Shown here piece by piece: positions 59,904 to 64,000 of a DNA stretch of 64,000 nt. The stretch's first letter is position 1; the number at the start of each line of letters is the position of its first letter. Location of the stretch: contig NZ_KV827693.1 in NCBI RefSeq assembly GCF_001836165.1, positions 1 to 64,000 of the forward strand. Direction: 5' to 3'. Position numbers and translations under genes: made by a program. The notes under the pieces are model-generated. The model saw only the letters and a list, made by a program, of their open reading frames with translations. It was not told the DNA's origin and made no database searches. Source of the DNA: Corynebacterium sp. HMSC036D02 (GTDB taxonomy: Bacteria > Actinomycetota > Actinomycetes > Mycobacteriales > Mycobacteriaceae).

Positions 59904-61886
59904 GTGTGGAGAACCGAAGATATCGTGACTGCCAACAATTCTGCTGTGCGCGAAACGCTAGAACCCGTACAGCGCATCCTGCTGCCCAAGCGTGGCGAGC
60001 CGGTCGACGTCCGCATGCTCTACCTCATCGAGTCCGAGCAAAACCGCGAGCGCCTCAGCTGGAGCGGCCGCACCTCCGTGACCATCCCGGCCGGCGAAGA
60101 GGCCTCCTTCGAGACCTACTTCAACGCCTTCCCGGCCGCCTACTGGCGCCGCTGGTCCCAGCTGAAGTCCATCGTGTTGGTCATGGACGTCGAGGGCGAA
60201 GCCAACATTTCCCTCTACCGTTCCAAGCAAGACGGCCAGCGCATCGCCGTGGCCAACCACGTGGTGACCACCGGCCACCACGAGTTTGAGTTGCCCCTGA
60301 AGAACTTCGAGGACGGCGGCCTGCTGTGGTTCGATGCCTCTGCCGTTGAGGACACCGTGCTTGCCGACGTCGCCTGGTGCGCCCCCCACGCCCCGAACCC
60401 GCAGCTCCTGCCGGACGGTAGCGAGTACCCGGCGCAGGAGAAGCGCGTGGCCGTGGGCATTCCGACCTTCAACCGACCCACCGACGCCGTCGCGGCGCTG
60501 CAGGCGCTGGCGGAGGATCCGGTGGTGGACGGCATCATCGACTATGTCCTCATGCCGGACCAGGGCAACCAGCACCCGGCGGACGAGCCGGGCTATGACG
60601 AGGCCGTAGCGCACTTCGGTGAGCGCTTCCGCGAATTCCGCCAGGGCAACCTGGGCGGCTCGGGCGGCTACTCCCGCATCATGTTCGAGGCGCTGGAGAA
60701 TACCGACTCGCCGTACATCCTTTACATGGATGATGACATCGCCATCGAGCCGGATTCCATCCTCCGTGCGGTTCAGGCAGCGCGCTACGCCGCCAAGCCC
60801 TTCATCGTGGGTGGCCAGATGCTCAACCTGCAGGAGCGTTCCCAGCTGCGCACCACCGGCGAGCGCGTGAACCGCGCCGACTTCATGTGGGGTGCGGCCG
60901 AGCACGCCGTCTATGACCACGACTTTGCCAAGTACCCGCTGCGCGCTATCGGTGACGCGCAGTCCCACCTCGACCCGAAGAAGTATGACTCCCGCGCGCT
61001 GCACCGCCGCGTTGACGTGGAATACAACGGCTGGTGGATGTGCCTCTTCCCGCGCGTCGTGGCGGAAAACATTGGGCAGCCGCTGCCGCTGTTCATCAAG
61101 TGGGATGACACCGAATACTCCCTGCGCGCTGCTGCTCATGGTTTCCCCACGGTGACCTGGCCAGGTGCTGCCATCTGGCACATGGCCTGGGCGGATAAGG
61201 ACGATGCCATCGACTGGCAGGCCTACTTCCACCTGCGCAACCGCCTCATCGTGGCGGCCCTCTACCACGAGGGCGATGCACGCGGGATTACCAAATCCAT
61301 CTTCAAGTCCACCCTCAAGCACACCATGTGCATGGAGTACTCCACCATGGCCATCCAGCTGGAGGCCATGAAGGACTTCCTGGCCGGCCCGGATCAGCTC
61401 TTCGACATCCTGGAGTCCTCGCTGCCGCGCATCGCCGCAATCCGCAAGGAATTCCCGGACGCCGTCATCATCGATTCGGCGGATCAGCTGCCCGCGCCCA
61501 CCGGCGCGCCGGGCGTGCCCACCCGCAATATCGGCGGCCGCCTGGGCAAGATCAAGAAGATTCCGTGGCTCATCAAGTCCGCCAAGCACCTGGTCACTAA
61601 GGAAGACCCGGCGCACCACGAAGCACCGCAGCTCAATCTCACCCCGGAGGAGGCCCGCTGGTTCACGCTTTCCCGCGTGGATTCCGCCACCGTCTCCACC
61701 GCGGGCGGCACCGGCGTGGCCTTCCGCAAGCGCGACCGCGAACTGGCCCTCGAGCTGGTGAAGTCCACCCGCGAGCTGCTTAAGGAAATCGAGGAGAACT
61801 TCGATGACTTGCGCGCGGAGTACCGCGCGGCCCTGCCGGAGCTGACCTCCCGTGAGTCCTGGCGAAAGGTCTTCGATGCCCAATAA
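59904..61886 (+). CDS. glfT2: Galactofuranosyltransferase GlfT2
   Basis: 660 aa; polymerises galactofuranose with alternating beta-1,5 and beta-1,6 bonds on the arabinogalactan lipid carrier. N-terminal beta domain (about 20-150), then the GT-A core with 'VAVGIPTFNRPTDAVAALQA', the metal-binding 'PYILYMDDDIAIEPDSIL' (DDD) and catalytic 'LFIKWDDTEYSLRAAAHGFP' (WDDTE), then a helical tail. Start either GTG 59904 (with the -10 at 8 nt) or GTG 59925, which begins TANNSAVRETLEP. The following phosphatase gene overlaps by 11 bp. Confidence 0.95.
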   Translation: MWRTEDIVTANNSAVRETLEPVQRILLPKRGEPVDVRMLYLIESEQNRERLSWSGRTSVTIPAGEEASFETYFNAFPAAYWRRWSQLKSIVLVMDVEGEANISLYRSKQDGQRIAVANHVVTTGHHEFELPLKNFEDGGLLWFDASAVEDTVLADVAWCAPHAPNPQLLPDGSEYPAQEKRVAVGIPTFNRPTDAVAALQALAEDPVVDGIIDYVLMPDQGNQHPADEPGYDEAVAHFGERFREFRQGNLGGSGGYSRIMFEALENTDSPYILYMDDDIAIEPDSILRAVQAARYAAKPFIVGGQMLNLQERSQLRTTGERVNRADFMWGAAEHAVYDHDFAKYPLRAIGDAQSHLDPKKYDSRALHRRVDVEYNGWWMCLFPRVVAENIGQPLPLFIKWDDTEYSLRAAAHGFPTVTWPGAAIWHMAWADKDDAIDWQAYFHLRNRLIVAALYHEGDARGITKSIFKSTLKHTMCMEYSTMAIQLEAMKDFLAGPDQLFDILESSLPRIAAIRKEFPDAVIIDSADQLPAPTGAPGVPTRNIGGRLGKIKKIPWLIKSAKHLVTKEDPAHHEAPQLNLTPEEARWFTLSRVDSATVSTAGGTGVAFRKRDRELALELVKSTRELLKEIEENFDDLRAEYRAALPELTSRESWRKVFDAQ

Positions 61887-62403
61887 GCTTTCTGTCGCCG
61901 AATCCCGTGTCCTCGAGAAGATCCAGGATGCGGCCTTCGATGCGCCCGGCGTTCTGCCCACCGCGCGGGGTTTAAGTCACTTCGGCGAGCACGCCCTGGG
62001 TTGGCTGGCTCTATCTGGTCTGGGCGCCGCCGTGAATTACCAGAAGCCGGCGCGCCGCCGCCAGTGGGTAGCCGTCGGCGTGGGCGCTTTTACGGCGCAT
62101 GCGGCCAGCGTTGTGATCAAGCGCATTGTGCGGCGCAAGCGCCCGGACTATGACTACGTCAAAGTCGGCGTGAAAACCCCTTCTAAGCTGTCCTTTCCTT
62201 CTTCCCACGCGACGTCGACAAGCGCGTTCCTCGTGGGCGCCGCGCACGTTCTGGGAACCCCGGCACCGCTCGTTGGTGTGCCGGTCATGATGGCCTCGCG
62301 TATGGTGCTCGGGGTACATTACCCATCCGATACGGCGATCGGCGCCCTGCTGGGAGCCGCCACCGCGGAAGCATGCCATCGCTATGAAAGGAAGACCGCA
62401 TGA
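61876..62403 (+). CDS. PAP2 phosphatase, decaprenylphosphoryl-phosphoribose 5-phosphatase (Rv3807c-like)
   Basis: 175 aa membrane phosphatase. PAP2 motifs: 'KRIVRRKRPDYDYVKVGV' (KxxxxxxRP), 'LSFPSSHATSTSAF' (PSGH-like, here SSH) and 'ASRMVLGVHYPSDTAIGALL' (SRxxxxxHxxxD). Its gene lies between glfT2 and ubiA as Rv3807c does in mycobacteria, where it removes the 5-phosphate from DPPR in making the arabinose donor DPA. ATG 61876 has GAAAGG 6 nt upstream and overlaps glfT2. Confidence 0.9.
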   Translation: MPNKLSVAESRVLEKIQDAAFDAPGVLPTARGLSHFGEHALGWLALSGLGAAVNYQKPARRRQWVAVGVGAFTAHAASVVIKRIVRRKRPDYDYVKVGVKTPSKLSFPSSHATSTSAFLVGAAHVLGTPAPLVGVPVMMASRMVLGVHYPSDTAIGALLGAATAEACHRYERKTA

Positions 62404-63407
62404 GCGAACGTCCTAACCGCGTCGACGACGGTGAGCAGAGAGTCTTCCACTCTGAGCCGCACACCTCCGGTATCGATACCGGCCGCAAGCGCAAGCCGCC
62501 GAAAAACCTCGCCGATGGCATGGTGAAGGCCCTGCGCCCCAAGCAGTGGGTCAAGAACGTGCTGGTCTTGGCAGCCCCTGCGGCTGCGGGCGCGGAGTCG
62601 CTGTTCCACACGCGCGTGCTTCTCGACGTCCTCCTCGCCTTCATCGTCTTCTGCATGGGCGCGTCCTCCATCTACCTCATCAACGATGCCCGCGACGTGG
62701 AGGCGGACCGCGCGCACCCGACGAAGCGCTTCCGCCCGATCGCAGCGGGCGTTCTTCCGGTGAACCTGGCCTATATCATGGCGGCGGTGCTCATCATCGG
62801 GTCGATTGGCCTGTCTTTCTTGGCCACGGCCGGCCTAGAGCTCGCCATCGTTATGGCCATCTACATCGGTCTGCAGCTGGGCTATTGCTTCGGGTGGAAG
62901 CACATGCCGGTGATCGATATCGCCCTGGTGTCCTCCGGTTTCATGCTGCGCACCATGGCTGGCGGTGTGGCCGCGGGCATCGTGCTCTCCCAGTGGTTCC
63001 TGTTGGTGGCCGCGTTTGGATCGCTGTTCATGGCCTCGGGCAAGCGCTACTCGGAGATCCTTCTGGCGGAGCGCACGGGCGCCAAGATCCGTAAATCTCT
63101 GGAGGGCTATACGCCTACCTACCTGCGCTTCGTGTGGACCCTGGCCGCTACCGCCGTGGTCATGTCCTACTCGCTGTGGGGTTTCCAGCTCTCCAACGAG
63201 TCTGATGGCCCGGCCAGCGTGTGGTACCAGGTGTCCATGGTGCCGTTTACCATCGCGATCCTGCGCTATGCCGCCGACGTGGACCGCGGCAACGGCGGCG
63301 CTCCGGATGAGATTGCCCTGGAGGATCGCGTCCTCCAGATCCTAGCTCTGCTGTGGCTGGCCTGCATCGCCATGGCGGTCTACATCATGCCGGCAGTGAT
63401 GGGCTAG
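62400..63407 (+). CDS. ubiA: Decaprenyl-phosphate phosphoribosyltransferase (DPPR synthase)
   Basis: 335 aa, UbiA superfamily, about nine helices. Transfers phosphoribose from PRPP to decaprenyl phosphate, the first step of the arabinose donor. 'LINDARDVEADRAHPTKRFR' (NDxxDxxxD) binds the prenyl phosphate and 'YCFGWKHMPVIDIALVSSGF' with the second Asp follows; a polar 40-residue N-terminus precedes the first helix. ATG overlaps the phosphatase stop. Orthologue of Rv3806c. Confidence 0.95.
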   Translation: MSERPNRVDDGEQRVFHSEPHTSGIDTGRKRKPPKNLADGMVKALRPKQWVKNVLVLAAPAAAGAESLFHTRVLLDVLLAFIVFCMGASSIYLINDARDVEADRAHPTKRFRPIAAGVLPVNLAYIMAAVLIIGSIGLSFLATAGLELAIVMAIYIGLQLGYCFGWKHMPVIDIALVSSGFMLRTMAGGVAAGIVLSQWFLLVAAFGSLFMASGKRYSEILLAERTGAKIRKSLEGYTPTYLRFVWTLAATAVVMSYSLWGFQLSNESDGPASVWYQVSMVPFTIAILRYAADVDRGNGGAPDEIALEDRVLQILALLWLACIAMAVYIMPAVMG

Positions 63408-63418
63408 ACTCTCTCCTC

Positions 63419-64000
63419 ATGCGAAAATCCGATACACGTACCGCAGCCGCGCTCAGCGCGCTGGCCTCGGTTATCGTGATCGGAGTTTTCTCGTTTTGGG
63501 GTGGCTTCGCCCGCCGCTGGATTTCTGACGACGGCCTGATCGTCCTGCGCACGGTGCGCAACCTTGAGGAAGGCAATGGACCTGTCTTCAACGCGGGCGA
63601 GCGCGTGGAGGCCAATACCTCCACGCTGTGGCAATACCTCATCCTCCTCGTGCGGTGGCTAACGAATGCCCCGCTGGAATCCATCGCCGTCAACCTGGGC
63701 CTCCTGCTGGCGGTCGCGGCGATGGTGCTGGGGGCGTGGGCCACGGCCCGGGCCTTCTACCGATCGGGGCAGTTTGCTGCACCGCTCGTGGTTCCCGCAG
63801 GCGCGCTGGTCTACCTCGCACTGCCCCCGGCCCGTGATTTCTTCACCTCCGGGCTGGAATGGGGACTGTCCATCTTCTACCTCGCCGGCCTCTGGGCGCT
63901 GCTGCAGCACTGGGCGCAATCCCGCACGAATAATAGTGCTTATTGGCTCGCGCTGTGGGCTGGTCTGTCCTGGCTCGTGCGCCCGGAGTTCGCACTTTAC
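63419..64000 (+). CDS. aftB: Terminal beta-(1->2)-arabinofuranosyltransferase AftB (3' end cut by window)
   Basis: First 194 codons only. GT-C enzyme that caps arabinan with beta-1,2-arabinofuranose from DPA. MRKSDTRTAAALSALA, a first helix, then the conserved periplasmic loop 'RRWISDDGLIVLRTVRNLEE' with the catalytic Asp pair and 'NAGERVEANTSTLWQYLILL'. More helices follow to the window end. Start ATG 63419, 11 bp after the ubiA stop; TAGACT 8 nt upstream could also give a leaderless transcript. Confidence 0.93.
   Translation, partial: MRKSDTRTAAALSALASVIVIGVFSFWGGFARRWISDDGLIVLRTVRNLEEGNGPVFNAGERVEANTSTLWQYLILLVRWLTNAPLESIAVNLGLLLAVAAMVLGAWATARAFYRSGQFAAPLVVPAGALVYLALPPARDFFTSGLEWGLSIFYLAGLWALLQHWAQSRTNNSAYWLALWAGLSWLVRPEFALY

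Overview
The window is chromosomal DNA of a Corynebacterium, probably of the C. striatum / C. simulans / C. aurimucosum group; I cannot fix the species by eye. The evidence is the arabinogalactan / mycolic acid envelope locus at the right end (glf, glfT2, a PAP2 phosphatase, the ubiA-type DPPR synthase, aftB), an Lsr2-type silencer, a class E sortase, a 'cory-CC-star' protein, a DtxR box, and many genes with a TAnnnT -10 hexamer 6-8 nt before the start codon, as in leaderless actinobacterial transcripts.

Left to right. 1-1.2 kb: 3' part of an IS30 transposase. 1.2-7.5 kb: membrane protein, RluA-type pseudouridine synthase, a 46-residue porin-like peptide, universal stress protein, a GlsB-like protein, a TetR regulator with a palindromic operator, a second YidC, a class E sortase and a short membrane protein. 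7.5-12 kb: NarL-type two-component system, Lsr2, a DUF6474 protein and a RecB-like nuclease ending at a large nested palindrome. 12-24.8 kb: NnrS-like membrane protein, MFS/LysR pair, a CstA - Cys-Cys-tail protein - ArsA-like ATPase operon, sodA/msrA, a large membrane hydrolase, ldh, a phosphodiesterase and a DUF5926 protein. 24.8-33.5 kb: LCP protein, CPBP protease, amidase, pheA, phosphatase, metallopeptidase, septum-formation protein, GntR regulator and serS. 33.5-41.9 kb: PlsC-type acyltransferase with a worn-down HAD tail, glpD-glpF-glpK, Cof-type HAD phosphatase and a DUF222/HNH protein. 41.9-46.2 kb: cell-wall amidase, glf, a small basic ORF and a catalytically dead LMW-phosphatase-like protein.

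46.2-59.8 kb is an inserted island. It begins with a truncated IS110 transposase fused to the stop codon of the phosphatase-like gene, with the structured non-coding end that in IS110 elements encodes the bridge RNA. A near-consensus DtxR box (17/19) then precedes ten tightly coupled, visibly higher-GC genes: a YkoE-like ECF S component, a fused ATPase-ATPase-EcfT protein, a saccharopine-dehydrogenase-like protein without a visible NAD(P) motif, a DrrA-like ATPase with two ABC-2 permeases, a 37-codon ORF, a SAM methyltransferase and two fused permease-ATPase half transporters of the IrtA/IrtB (YbtP/YbtQ) type. I infer an iron-regulated system that makes or modifies, exports and re-imports a small metal-binding molecule. 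The island ends in a decayed lipase gene, a frameshifted low-GC membrane gene and a second, about 90% identical, copy of the last ~158 bp of the gene in front of the island. 59.9-64 kb resumes the backbone with glfT2, phosphatase, ubiA and aftB (cut by the window end).
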